DNA from: Chloroflexota bacterium
GTDB lineage: Bacteria > Chloroflexota > UBA6077 > JACQUR01
Assembly (NCBI GenBank): GCA_016210245.1
Contig: JACQUR010000414.1
Location: 1-20,266, forward strand
DNA: 20,266 nt
Direction: 5' to 3'
Shown here: positions 1 through 7,000 of the stretch, one piece after another
How positions within the stretch are numbered: position 1 is the first letter of the stretch
Layout of the letters: each line of letters begins with the position of its first letter
Position numbers and translations under genes: made by a program
Notes under the pieces: model-generated
Seen by the model: only the letters and a program-made list of their open reading frames with translations
Told to the model about the DNA's origin: nothing
Database searches by the model: none

Positions 1-110
1 CCTCTGGAGTGGTGTAGCTAGCTGGCAGGACTTGCCCACGAAGCAGGTCCGAATGATGTTGCAATTCCTGTCACATTCCAGATAGCATGGATTGTTGAGG
101 AATGAGTCAC

Positions 111-116
111 AAGAGG
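111..116 (+). promoter_or_regulatory. Ribosome binding site of the first small gene
   Basis: AAGAGG lies 7 nt before the ATG at 124. It supports that ATG over the internal ATGs at codons 4 and 5. The 110 bp before it hold no convincing promoter: a TTGCAA at 59-64 is followed 16 nt later by GATAGC, which is a poor -10 element. Confidence 0.5.
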
Positions 117-123
117 CGTCGGG

Positions 124-381
124 ATGCCGCGGATGATGGTAGACTTGCCAGACGAGCTGGCGGAGCGAGTGCGCAAAGGGCACGATGAGTTCGGCCTGCC
201 CGGTCGCCCCTCGGCCTCGCGAGTCCTGCTCTTCCTGATCGAGCGTGGGCTGCGCGCGGTCGAGGATGAGCGACGGGAGGCAGCACGCCGGGCGACGTAC
301 GATGCCTGGGCCGATGGCGAGGACGCGCTGGCCGACGCCGAGCGGAACTTCGCCCAGGCGCGCACCGAGGGTCGTCTCTAA
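124..381 (+). CDS. Small ribbon-helix-helix type antitoxin candidate
   Basis: This 85-residue, charged protein begins with a short strand-like segment (MPRMMVDLPDELAERVRK), as expected of a ribbon-helix-helix (CopG/MetJ-like) DNA-binding domain. A hydrophobic helix follows near residues 32-46 (SRVLLFLIERGLRAVE). The C-terminal half is rich in Ala, Arg, Asp and Glu and would suit a toxin-wrapping tail. Such antitoxins bind their own operator as dimers and neutralise the partner toxin. The next gene starts 6 nt after the stop and looks like a PemK/MazF toxin, so the two form a plausible type II TA pair. The family call rests on short-motif resemblance and context; the antitoxin role is inferred. 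Confidence 0.55.
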   Translation: MPRMMVDLPDELAERVRKGHDEFGLPGRPSASRVLLFLIERGLRAVEDERREAARRATYDAWADGEDALADAERNFAQARTEGRL

Positions 382-387
382 GCCCGC

Positions 388-696
388 ATGCCAGTCTACC
401 GGGGGACAGTCTACGCTTACGTTGTATCAGATAGTCGCTGGAATCGGATCTCCGGTCGCGCCCTCGCCATTCGGACAACTACCTCGCCCCGGCGGAGCGG
501 TCCGGCTTTTCCGGTCATCGAAGGCGGGGGAGCCAGGGCCTGCTGCGCTAGCCTGACCTCCTTCCGCCATGCCGCCTTCAGCCGCCAGCGGCCGCATCCG
601 CCACGACTCTCCCTATCGGACATGGTCACCGTCGCCAAGGAAATCGTGGACGTCCTGGACCTCGAGATGGCGCTTGGGCGCCAGGAGCGATGGTAG
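388..696 (+). CDS. PemK/MazF-like toxin, short N-terminus
   Basis: This 102-residue protein reads like a MazF/PemK family member. It has an opening strand (VYRGTVYAYVVSDSRWNR, about residues 3-20), a second strand (RALAIRTTTS, 24-33), the FPV...GGGARACCASLTSF block (41-59) corresponding to the family's strand and conserved Leu-Thr segment, and a C-terminal helix (SLSDMVTVAKEIVDVLDLE, 75-93). Family members are ribosome-independent mRNA interferases. The loop between the first strand and VVSD is much shorter than usual, so residues normally contributed by the GSE..RPA segment are absent and activity is uncertain. It sits 6 nt after the antitoxin candidate and overlaps an upstream in-frame ATG of the next gene. 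No strong ribosome binding site is visible, which suggests translational coupling. Confidence 0.55.
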   Translation: MPVYRGTVYAYVVSDSRWNRISGRALAIRTTTSPRRSGPAFPVIEGGGARACCASLTSFRHAAFSRQRPHPPRLSLSDMVTVAKEIVDVLDLEMALGRQERW

Positions 697-710
697 GTGG
701 GAGTTCGATT

Positions 711-1010
711 GTGAAACGGATCCAGCACCTGACCGCAATCATCGAGCGTGAGGGCGACGGCTACGTTGCCCTCTGCCCTGAGTTGGACATCGCCAGCCAG
801 GGGGACAGTGTCGACGGGGCGCGACAGAACCTGGTCGAGGCACTCGACCTCTTCTTCGAGACGGCCAGCCCGCTCGAGATCCAGAAGCGGCTGCCCCTGG
901 AATCAAGGACACGTAGCCCATGCCGCCCCAGCACTTCCAGACGGCGCTGCACTCAGACGAAGGCTCAGTCCTGTTGCTCGAAGTTCCCGCCAACGCGATC
1001 GCCGCGTTAG
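711..1010 (+). CDS. HicB-like antitoxin, C-terminus probably frameshifted
   Basis: The first 60 or so residues match the HicB-like fold: LTAIIEREGDGYVALCPELD, then IASQGDSVDGARQNLVEALD, then a helix ending FFETASPLEIQKRL. HicB proteins neutralise HicA mRNA interferases. I prefer the GTG at 711 because GGGAG lies 7 nt upstream and it gives the usual MKRI opening. An in-frame ATG at 690 overlaps the toxin gene and adds seven residues. After about codon 60 the frame runs into Arg/Ser/Cys-rich sequence overlapping the next gene, unlike the family. Another frame reaches a stop at 914-916, just before the next ATG, so a frameshift near 890 is likely. No HicA is visible. Confidence 0.6.
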   Translation: MKRIQHLTAIIEREGDGYVALCPELDIASQGDSVDGARQNLVEALDLFFETASPLEIQKRLPLESRTRSPCRPSTSRRRCTQTKAQSCCSKFPPTRSPR

Positions 1011-1141
1011 GCAGGGGCAAGCGGCCTCCCGTTCGGGTCACCCTCAACGGCTTCCCCTGCCGCACGACGGTTTCGAGCTACGGCGGCAAGTACTACCTGC
1101 CGGTGCGCAAGGAGATCCGCCAGGGTCGCGCGACACCATAG
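920..1141 (+). CDS. DUF1905-like small protein, C-terminus truncated
   Basis: This 73-residue protein resembles the DUF1905 beta-barrel. LLLEVPANAIAALG is followed by a basic turn (RGKRPPVRVTLNG), then FPCRTTVSSYGGKYYLPVRK and EIRQ. In the family the next block is a Gly-Asp-Thr-Val strand. Here the frame stops at 1141, but the neighbouring frame across the stop reads RDTIVAAARLT, which looks like that missing strand. A frameshift near 1120-1130 therefore probably removed the end of the domain. DUF1905 has no established biochemical role. The gene is the last of the four plus-strand genes and converges on the minus-strand gene ending at 1191. Confidence 0.55.
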   Translation: MPPQHFQTALHSDEGSVLLLEVPANAIAALGRGKRPPVRVTLNGFPCRTTVSSYGGKYYLPVRKEIRQGRATP

Positions 1142-1190
1142 TGGCAGCCGCGCGCCTCACCAGGCCCGGTCGAGAAAGGCTGCGGGGCGC

Positions 1191-1538
1191 TCAGGCCACC
1201 CCGCGCCGCCGTGGCGGCGGCGCCTGCTTCTGCCGAGTTCCATTCTCATCCCTGGCGAAGGTCGCCTCGATCAGGGATGTCATACGTCGGTGGGCCTCAG
1301 CCATAGTCTGGCCGGTCGCTTCCTGCACTGGCAGGATACTAGCAGCGGCCTCTCTGCTCCTGTAAGGCCCCGGTAGATCCTCGACGGTTACCTTCTCAAG
1401 AGCACCAGACAGTGGCCACGCGAATTCGAGCTCTCGAAAGAAGACCCGGCCATCGGACGTTTCCACGATGTAGAAGACGGCGGTAGGCCTGGCAAGGGAG
1501 CCAAAGGCGACCGGTCTGAACCTTACCGTGACGGCCAT
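1191..1538 (-). CDS. Hypothetical protein, third gene of the helicase operon
   Basis: I do not recognise this 115-residue protein. Its first half alternates hydrophobic and polar residues (VTVRFRPVAFGSL, then PTAVFYIVETSDGRVFFREL), suggesting a small beta-sheet. The second half is probably helical (REAAASILPVQEATGQTMAEAHRRMTSLIEATF), and the end is a basic Pro/Arg tail. Its ATG at 1538 lies inside the preceding gene, overlapping by 16 bp, so the two are probably translationally coupled. A GAGAGG is visible about 12 nt before the start. Cotranscription with the helicase at 2137-4086 is inferred from the overlaps; no function is claimed. Confidence 0.6.
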   Translation of the reverse strand: MAVTVRFRPVAFGSLARPTAVFYIVETSDGRVFFRELEFAWPLSGALEKVTVEDLPGPYRSREAAASILPVQEATGQTMAEAHRRMTSLIEATFARDENGTRQKQAPPPRRRGVA

Positions 1539-2140
1539 CGCTCGATGTAGCCTCTCGTCAACTGCTTAGCCTGGTAGAACTGCCTCGCTCGCCTCAACAC
1601 TAGCACAGATGGTCGTCCAACGTCGATCCCCCAGGTCGCCTGCAACCCACCCAGCAGGCGTGGTATCTCATCGAGTTCACGCCGGATCGGGTGCTCGCGG
1701 AGGAACGCCTCGGCCGGGATCCCTTCGCCTTCGGCTGCCGCCCAGGCCTCCCAGTAGCGAGCCTCTTCCCAACTCGCCCGCGCATGCGCTTCCCAGTAGC
1801 GCGCGCTGCCCAGCTTCACTTGAAGTGGATTGCTCACTCGCAGCAGCCGATAGCTTTCCAACTCCTGAAACTCATGCCAGTAGATCGCGCGGGCTGCCGG
1901 GTGGCCCTCCTCGATCAAGCGCCAGAACTGGCTTGGAATCCAGATTCCGCCGAACAACACGTGGAGATAGACAGCCACGTGCGCCACCTCTGCCCACGTT
2001 GGCGGCTGCAGCACCCCGGCCAGGTCCGGCCCGGACAGCGCTGCCAACGCGCGGTCGATCTGGGCGTCAGTGATCGACCGCTCGCGCAGCGCGTGGCGCA
2101 GTTGCTCGAGGGTCAGGAAGGCATGGCCAGCGGCGGTCAT
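1523..2140 (-). CDS. Hypothetical protein, second gene of the helicase operon
   Basis: This 205-residue protein is unfamiliar. It is largely helical and unusually rich in Trp, Tyr, His and Glu in its middle. The segment around residues 88-131 holds a WHEFQELESY stretch (H89, E90, E93, E95) followed by YWEAHARASWEEARYWE (H119, E125, E126). This spacing resembles metal-binding helices, though that is only pattern resemblance. A hydrophobic stretch (VAVYLHVLFGGIWIP, about 55-69) could be buried or membrane-touching. The ATG overlaps the helicase stop as ATGA (2137-2140), the classic sign of translational coupling, and its own stop lies inside the next gene. The product probably acts with the helicase; its activity is unknown. 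Confidence 0.65.
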   Translation of the reverse strand: MTAAGHAFLTLEQLRHALRERSITDAQIDRALAALSGPDLAGVLQPPTWAEVAHVAVYLHVLFGGIWIPSQFWRLIEEGHPAARAIYWHEFQELESYRLLRVSNPLQVKLGSARYWEAHARASWEEARYWEAWAAAEGEGIPAEAFLREHPIRRELDEIPRLLGGLQATWGIDVGRPSVLVLRRARQFYQAKQLTRGYIERWPSR

Positions 2141-4086
2141 GCCTCGAACTCGCCGAACTTGCCCCGCAGGTTCACGAAGGCGCGCCCGTGCGAGCCTTCG
2201 ACCTGGTAGCACTGGGCGTCCAGCACCTCCAGCAGCGGGTGGTGCCGGCCGTAGACCGCGCCGATGGTCAGCGCCTCGCTCGCCCGGGTGAGCGCGACGT
2301 ACAGGGTGCGCCGGGTTTCGGGCAACTGGGCCCGCTCCAGGCCGCCCAGTTCGCCCCGCCCGGGCCCCACCACGAACACGACCGGGAAGTCCAGGCCCTT
2401 GGCGCTCTGGATGGTGAGCAGCTTCACCGCCGGAGCGTCGATGCGTACGGCGCCGCGGCGCAGGCTGACGAATTGGGCGGGCACGTTGCGCTCCTCCAGC
2501 GCCGCCGCCAGCTCCTCCAGGACACGCCATGCAGCGGCCAGGACGGCAACCTGGTGGAGCGGCCGCTCCGCCGCCGCGCGCGCGACCCGCTCCACCAGCT
2601 CGGCGCGCAACTCCTGCTCGTCGGCCGACACCACCAGGCAAGGGCGCGCCCCGCGCCGCGCCGGGCGCTCCATCTGGGCCAGGTCATCTTGCAGGCCCTC
2701 GTGGCCGTCCAGGAGCGGGCGTGCCAGCTCGAAGATCTCGTGCGTGGTGCGGTAGGTCTTGCGGAGCCAGCGCACGTTCCCGCCGGCTGGCCGCAACTCG
2801 TGCTGGGTCCACTGGAAGCCGCACTCGTAGATGGCCTGGGCCGGATCGGCAAAGACGGTGAGCGACCCGCCCGCCTGGGCAACGAGCCGGCGGGCGAGCC
2901 GGACCATCACTGGCGAGCAGTCCTGGCCCTCGTCGATGACGACCGCACGGTACTGTGGGGGGTCGGGACGGGCTTCGAGCGCCGCCAGGGCGAGCAATGG
3001 CAGGTCCGACCAGCGGCAGAGGCGCTTGTCCGCCTGGTACCGCTGGGCGCGCTCGTGGACCTCCCACACCGCGGCCCGGGCCGCGCGCTTCAGGCTGACC
3101 CGCCGCCCCTGGCGGCTGAAGCCCAGGTACTGCTCCAGGCTGGCCAGGCCGTTGTGTTCGATCACCTGCTCGATCTCTTCGTCGACAAACTGGCCGTCCA
3201 ACTCCCCCAGCGCGGCCCGCGCCTCGGGCGCAAGCTGCCCGAAGGCCCGGTAGACGGCCTGCTGGCAGCGCTCGTCGTCTACCTGGGGCGTGCTTCCGGA
3301 AACCTCGTTCAGGAACTCCCGGCACCAGGCGTGGAAGGTCTTGACCTCCACCTCCCCCGGCACGGCCCCATGGCACAGCACGCGGAGCAACTGGCGCACC
3401 ACGCGGGCCAGGACGCTGTTGAAGCACAGGTACAGCACCCGGTTGGGGTGTATGAGGGCCGGCTGCCGCACCAGGTCCAGCACGCGGTGGATGGCCACCG
3501 CGGTCTTGCCCGTGCCCGCGCCACCCTTGACCAGCAACAGGCCCGCTACGTTCAGCTCGGCCAGCCGGCGCTGCTCCTCGTCCAGGAAGGTCAGGTACCT
3601 GGCCACGCCGTCGTCGACCATCCTGCGGAACTGCTCGGCCGAGGCGATGGCGAGGGGCGACGCCTCGTCAGCCTGCACGACCGGCACCAGGTTGAAGGAC
3701 GCCGAGAGCGGCACGCCGCGCTGGACCTCCCGCGTCCTGGTGAGCATCGTCGGCACCGCGTTCCGGTTGCGGTCGACCCACTGGTAGGCCTCGGCGTGGT
3801 TGTCGAAGTACAGCAGGCCGACCTCGGTCTTTGCCAGTGGGGTCAGGATGAGCCGGGAAGCCCTGGTGATCCGAGCGGACAGGATCTGGCAGTCGCCGGT
3901 GTGGTGCAGCGTCTCCAGGTTGAGTCCCGAATGGGTGGGGTCGCGGAACAACTGGTCCACGCACTCGTTCAACTGGACGAGCAGGGTCGTTTCTCGCTGG
4001 CGCTTCTCCAGCGCCTTCTTGAACGGCGGCAGCATCCACATCCGATCGATCCGTGTGATCCATCGGCCGGGCTCCGCAACTACCAT
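2137..4086 (-). CDS. UvrD/Rep-type SF1 helicase with N-terminal RelE/ParE-like domain
   Basis: This 649-residue protein has two parts. Residues about 15-107 resemble the RelE/ParE toxin fold: LPPFKKALEKR, a central helix, HSGLNLETL, DCQILSARITRASRLIL and VGLLYFDNHAEAYQW. The rest is an SF1A helicase core: Walker A GGAGTGKT at 188-195, Walker B VVIDEGQD at 382-389, motif III VFADPAQAIY at 411-420, motif IV-like YRTTHE at 445-450, motif V LLTIQSAKGLDFP at 556-568 and motif VI LYVALTRASEALTI at 595-608. The enzyme should be a 3'-5' ATP-dependent DNA translocase. No nuclease domain is visible. It heads a coupled three-gene operon. Upstream, GTTATG at 4115-4120 (CATAAC on the coding strand) is a possible -10 element with no good -35. 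Whether the toxin-like domain is active or only structural is unknown. Confidence 0.9.
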   Translation of the reverse strand: MVVAEPGRWITRIDRMWMLPPFKKALEKRQRETTLLVQLNECVDQLFRDPTHSGLNLETLHHTGDCQILSARITRASRLILTPLAKTEVGLLYFDNHAEAYQWVDRNRNAVPTMLTRTREVQRGVPLSASFNLVPVVQADEASPLAIASAEQFRRMVDDGVARYLTFLDEEQRRLAELNVAGLLLVKGGAGTGKTAVAIHRVLDLVRQPALIHPNRVLYLCFNSVLARVVRQLLRVLCHGAVPGEVEVKTFHAWCREFLNEVSGSTPQVDDERCQQAVYRAFGQLAPEARAALGELDGQFVDEEIEQVIEHNGLASLEQYLGFSRQGRRVSLKRAARAAVWEVHERAQRYQADKRLCRWSDLPLLALAALEARPDPPQYRAVVIDEGQDCSPVMVRLARRLVAQAGGSLTVFADPAQAIYECGFQWTQHELRPAGGNVRWLRKTYRTTHEIFELARPLLDGHEGLQDDLAQMERPARRGARPCLVVSADEQELRAELVERVARAAAERPLHQVAVLAAAWRVLEELAAALEERNVPAQFVSLRRGAVRIDAPAVKLLTIQSAKGLDFPVVFVVGPGRGELGGLERAQLPETRRTLYVALTRASEALTIGAVYGRHHPLLEVLDAQCYQVEGSHGRAFVNLRGKFGEFEA

Positions 4087-4398
4087 CGCCTCTGCCCTCG
4101 CGCCGGAATGGTCGGTTATGATGGCACAGTTGCCAGGGCGGTGAACAGGTCCCGGACAAGCGCGAAAGAAGCTTCGCCGGTGGATACATTCCCTTCGAGT
4201 CAGCCCTCAGCCCGGTTATGCACAGCCGGTACGGCGCAGCTTGCGTCTGCGATCGTCGGGACCGCGCGCGAGCCACAGGATCCGCCGACTGGCCACGACG
4301 GTTCTCACGCGACCGCGGCTCCCTGTGACCTCTTCGACCTCAACTGGCCGCACATCGAGCCCTACCTCGGGGAGTCACGTGGTGGGGGGCGGCTACGG
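4087..4398. other. Stretch without a recognisable gene
   Basis: This interval lies between the helicase start and the IS21-type repeats. Frames are open on both strands only because of GC content. None gives a protein with recognisable motifs, and no istA or istB coding remnant could be identified. A short GGCA-ACTG-TGCC inverted repeat sits next to the possible -10 of the helicase operon near 4122-4133. Confidence 0.4.
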
Positions 4399-4492
4399 TG
4401 GGGAGGTTTCCTGGCCGCCACCGGGGAGTTTTCGTGGCCGCCGGTGTGGACTTTTCTGGCCGCCTATGGGGAGTTTCTCATGACCGCCGACA
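4399..4492. mobile_element. Relic terminal end of an IS21-family element
   Basis: Four copies of a GGGGAGTTTTC-N-TGGCCGCC-type unit start at 4400, 4423, 4445 and 4468, a spacing of 23, 22 and 23 bp. The last reads TCATGACCGCC and is followed by GACA, so a 5'-TG...CA-3' boundary can be placed at 4492. Multiple direct terminal repeats about two helical turns apart, ending near GACCG..GACA, are typical of IS21-family transposase binding sites. No istA or istB gene flanks it, so this is an isolated end. Which end it is cannot be decided from the window. Confidence 0.6.
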
Positions 4493-4697
4493 GGCAGGCG
4501 GATGTGGCCTATTACCCGCACCAACGGCCAGGGCGTCGGTGACCGAGTTCCGCTACGACACGAGCGGGCGCTACACTCCTGCGGGCTGGCGCCGGTCAGT
4601 GGCGGCAATGGAGGCGGGCAAGATCACCGACCTGGGCCCTGCGGAACGCTCCGCTCGCGCTCGCCGGATCAACTGCGCTTGAGCCAGCGCTGAATGG
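4493..4697. other. Gap between IS relic and molybdoenzyme gene
   Basis: About 200 bp downstream of the IS-type end and of the stop of the molybdoenzyme gene. I see no gene, RNA or clear terminator here. The short open frames are unconvincing. Confidence 0.4.
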
Positions 4698-6914
4698 TCA
4701 CAGCGCCAGCCGTCGCACTACGTCGGGCGAGAGGGGTAGGTCCAGTGGCCGAGGGCCGAGGGCGTCCACCACGGCGTTGGCTAGACAGGCGGACATGCCA
4801 ATGTTGGGACCTTCGCCGATGGGGGTGATGCCCAGGCTGAGGTCCTGTGGCAGCAGGATGGTCTCCAGCGGCGGCAGGTCGGCCGCACAGGGCAGCTTGT
4901 ACTCGTGCAGGTTGAGGTTGGCCACCCGCCCGTCCTCGAACACCAGCCCCTCGGTCAGAGCGTAGCCCAGCCCCTGGATCAGCCCGCCGTCGATCTGGCC
5001 CTGGTGGAGCACCGGATGGACGATCCGCCCTACCTCGTGGGCGGTCACTACGCGCTTGACCTGCACCCGCCCGGTCTCGCGGTCCACCGCCACCTCCGCC
5101 GCCTGAGCAGCGTACACCTCCACCACGTCGAACCGGCCGGGCTCGAAGCGCAACAGTTCGGCCAGGTCGGCCTCGGCCAGCGCCGCCGCCTCGGCCACGG
5201 TGTGGAAGCGACCGTCCGGGGCGCGGAAGCCGCCCGGCTCCACGGCCACCGCCTCCGCCGCCTGCCCGAGTTCGGCCGCCAGCAGCCCGGCCAGGCGCGC
5301 CTGGAGGCGCTGGCTGAGCAGCTCGATCATCCGGCCGACCAGGCGGGTGACGCGGCTGCCACCCACCCCGCGGTCGTACTCGAAGCCCTGGGTGGTCTGC
5401 TCCACCCGCACCCGGTCCAGCGGCAGGCCCCACGCCTCGGCCAGCAGTTGGCGGAAGACGGTCAGCATGCCGGCGCCTTGCTCGACGATGGGCGTGTGCA
5501 GCACCACCTGGCCGCCACGCTCCACCACCAGCTCGGCGGCGTAGAGGCCCGGGCTGTTGCCCACCTCCACCAGGGCAATGCCGCGGCCCACCCCTTCTGG
5601 CTTCGGCTGGCCCCAGCCGATGGCCCTGGCCGCCGCCTGGAGCACCTCGCGGGCGCGGGGCGGCGAGCCGGGCGCGCCCGAGGGTGTCTCTCGCGGCACG
5701 GTGGGCGCGTTGAGCAGCCGCAGCTCGAGCGGGTCCTTGCCCATCGCCCGAGCGCACAGATCCATGTGGCACTCGATGGCATGGACGGGCTGGGCTTCGC
5801 CGGGCGCGCGCATGTGGCCACCGGGCACGGTGTTGGTGTAGACCATGTGGCCCTCCACCCGGCTGAGCGGGGTGGGGTAGGCGGCCACGCCCCCCAGGCG
5901 GATGCCGGGCAGGGCGGCGTCGGGCGCGGGCTTGAAGGCCGCGTAGGCGCCGCTGGCGTACACCGCGCGCGTGGAGCGGGCGAGCAGCCGCCCGTCGGCG
6001 CTGAAGCCGCTCTTGACCGTCACCACCGCCGCGTGGCGCGGGTTGGCGGCCATCAGCTCCTCGGCGTAGGTCATGGCCATCTTGACCGGGCGGCCGCTCG
6101 CCCGGGCCAGGAAGTAGGCCAGCGGGATGTCCATGAACGAGCCCTTGCCGCCGAAGCAGCCGCCCACAGGCAGCAGGTGGACCTGCACCTGGTCGCGGGT
6201 GAGGCCCAGCCCCCAGTTGAGGTAGTTCAGCAGCAGGAAGGGCGCCTTGTTGGATGCCCAGATGTGGGCCACCCCCCGCGCGTCCAGCTCCACCAGGCAG
6301 GCGTGGGGCTCCAGGTAGCCCTGGTGCTGGGGCGGGAAGCGGAAGGTGTGCTCGAAGACGTGGTCCGCCTGGGCGAAGGCCCGCTCCATCTCCTCCACGC
6401 TGGCTCCCCAGGTGGGGTTGGAGACGCTGTTGGGATAGTCGGCCACCACCTGCCTGGGCGTGGCGCGGGCGCGCACGGCCGCGGGATCGTGGAGCAGCGG
6501 CGCGCCCGGCTGCATCGCCTCCAGTGGATCGAAGACCGCCGCCAGCGGCTCGTACTCCACCTCGATCAGCTCGAGCGCCTGCTCGGCCGTCTCCAGGTCG
6601 TCCGCCGCCACTGCGGCCACCTTCTCGCCGATGAAGCGCACCTTGTCGCGGGCCAGGACCGGCATGTCCCGCGTGGAGCGGCCCATCAGCACCTCCGGCA
6701 GGTCGGCCCCGCTGAGCACGGCGTGGACACCCGGCAGGGCGCGCGCGCGGCGCACGTCGATGGCCATGAGGCGCGCATGGGGCAGCGGACTGCGCAGCGC
6801 CTTCGCCCACAGCATCCCCGGGCGAGCGAGATCGGCGGCGTAGGTGGCCGCCCCGGTCACCTTCTCCACGGCATCCAGACGCGGAGCGATCAAGGCAGAA
6901 CGAGTGGTGGTCAC
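4698..6914 (-). CDS. Molybdopterin-binding subunit, xanthine dehydrogenase/aldehyde oxidase family
   Basis: This 738-residue protein has the two-part layout of the large subunit of molybdenum hydroxylases. An Ald_Xan_dh_C-like N-terminal domain (KVTGAATYAADL at 18-29, FIGEKVAAVAAD at 94-105) is followed by the molybdopterin-binding domain, with GGCFGGKG at 251-258, MRAPGEAQ at 368-375, VEQGAG at 477-482 and IGEGPNIG at 699-706. E701 matches the catalytic base of the family. These enzymes hydroxylate aldehydes, N-heterocycles or, with other motifs, CO. No carbon monoxide dehydrogenase AYRCSFR loop is seen. The usual 2Fe-2S and FAD subunits are absent nearby, so partners must be encoded elsewhere. 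The start is GTG at 6914 (MTTTRSALI) with GGAG 9 nt upstream. Its substrate cannot be told from sequence. Confidence 0.92.
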   Translation of the reverse strand: MTTTRSALIAPRLDAVEKVTGAATYAADLARPGMLWAKALRSPLPHARLMAIDVRRARALPGVHAVLSGADLPEVLMGRSTRDMPVLARDKVRFIGEKVAAVAADDLETAEQALELIEVEYEPLAAVFDPLEAMQPGAPLLHDPAAVRARATPRQVVADYPNSVSNPTWGASVEEMERAFAQADHVFEHTFRFPPQHQGYLEPHACLVELDARGVAHIWASNKAPFLLLNYLNWGLGLTRDQVQVHLLPVGGCFGGKGSFMDIPLAYFLARASGRPVKMAMTYAEELMAANPRHAAVVTVKSGFSADGRLLARSTRAVYASGAYAAFKPAPDAALPGIRLGGVAAYPTPLSRVEGHMVYTNTVPGGHMRAPGEAQPVHAIECHMDLCARAMGKDPLELRLLNAPTVPRETPSGAPGSPPRAREVLQAAARAIGWGQPKPEGVGRGIALVEVGNSPGLYAAELVVERGGQVVLHTPIVEQGAGMLTVFRQLLAEAWGLPLDRVRVEQTTQGFEYDRGVGGSRVTRLVGRMIELLSQRLQARLAGLLAAELGQAAEAVAVEPGGFRAPDGRFHTVAEAAALAEADLAELLRFEPGRFDVVEVYAAQAAEVAVDRETGRVQVKRVVTAHEVGRIVHPVLHQGQIDGGLIQGLGYALTEGLVFEDGRVANLNLHEYKLPCAADLPPLETILLPQDLSLGITPIGEGPNIGMSACLANAVVDALGPRPLDLPLSPDVVRRLAL

Positions 6915-6947
6915 GAACCGGTTCTCCAGGCGAGGCTACGGCCACTC

Positions 6948-6956
6948 AGTATACCA
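6948..6956 (-). promoter_or_regulatory. Extended -10 promoter candidate for the molybdoenzyme gene
   Basis: On the minus strand TGGTATACT gives a TATACT -10 (5 of 6) with an upstream TGn. It would start transcription near 6941, about 27 nt before the GTG. No good -35 is present. A perfect 10-bp palindrome, GAACCGGTTC (6915-6924), sits between the GGAG ribosome binding site and the start codon and could act as an operator or control start access. Confidence 0.35.
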
Positions 6957-7000
6957 GCGTGGGCAGCGCTGGTTGCCTGCGGGTCGGCGCCTGGGGTGGG

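Noticed and set aside
2188..4542. A 784-codon open frame on the plus strand opposite the helicase
   Set aside because: It is the GC-driven antisense shadow of the helicase, whose motifs are complete. The translation is low-complexity His/Gln/Leu/Arg-rich and has no motifs.
4493..4697. Small plus-strand frames just after the IS21-type end
   Set aside because: No ribosome binding site, motif or transposase similarity is recognisable.
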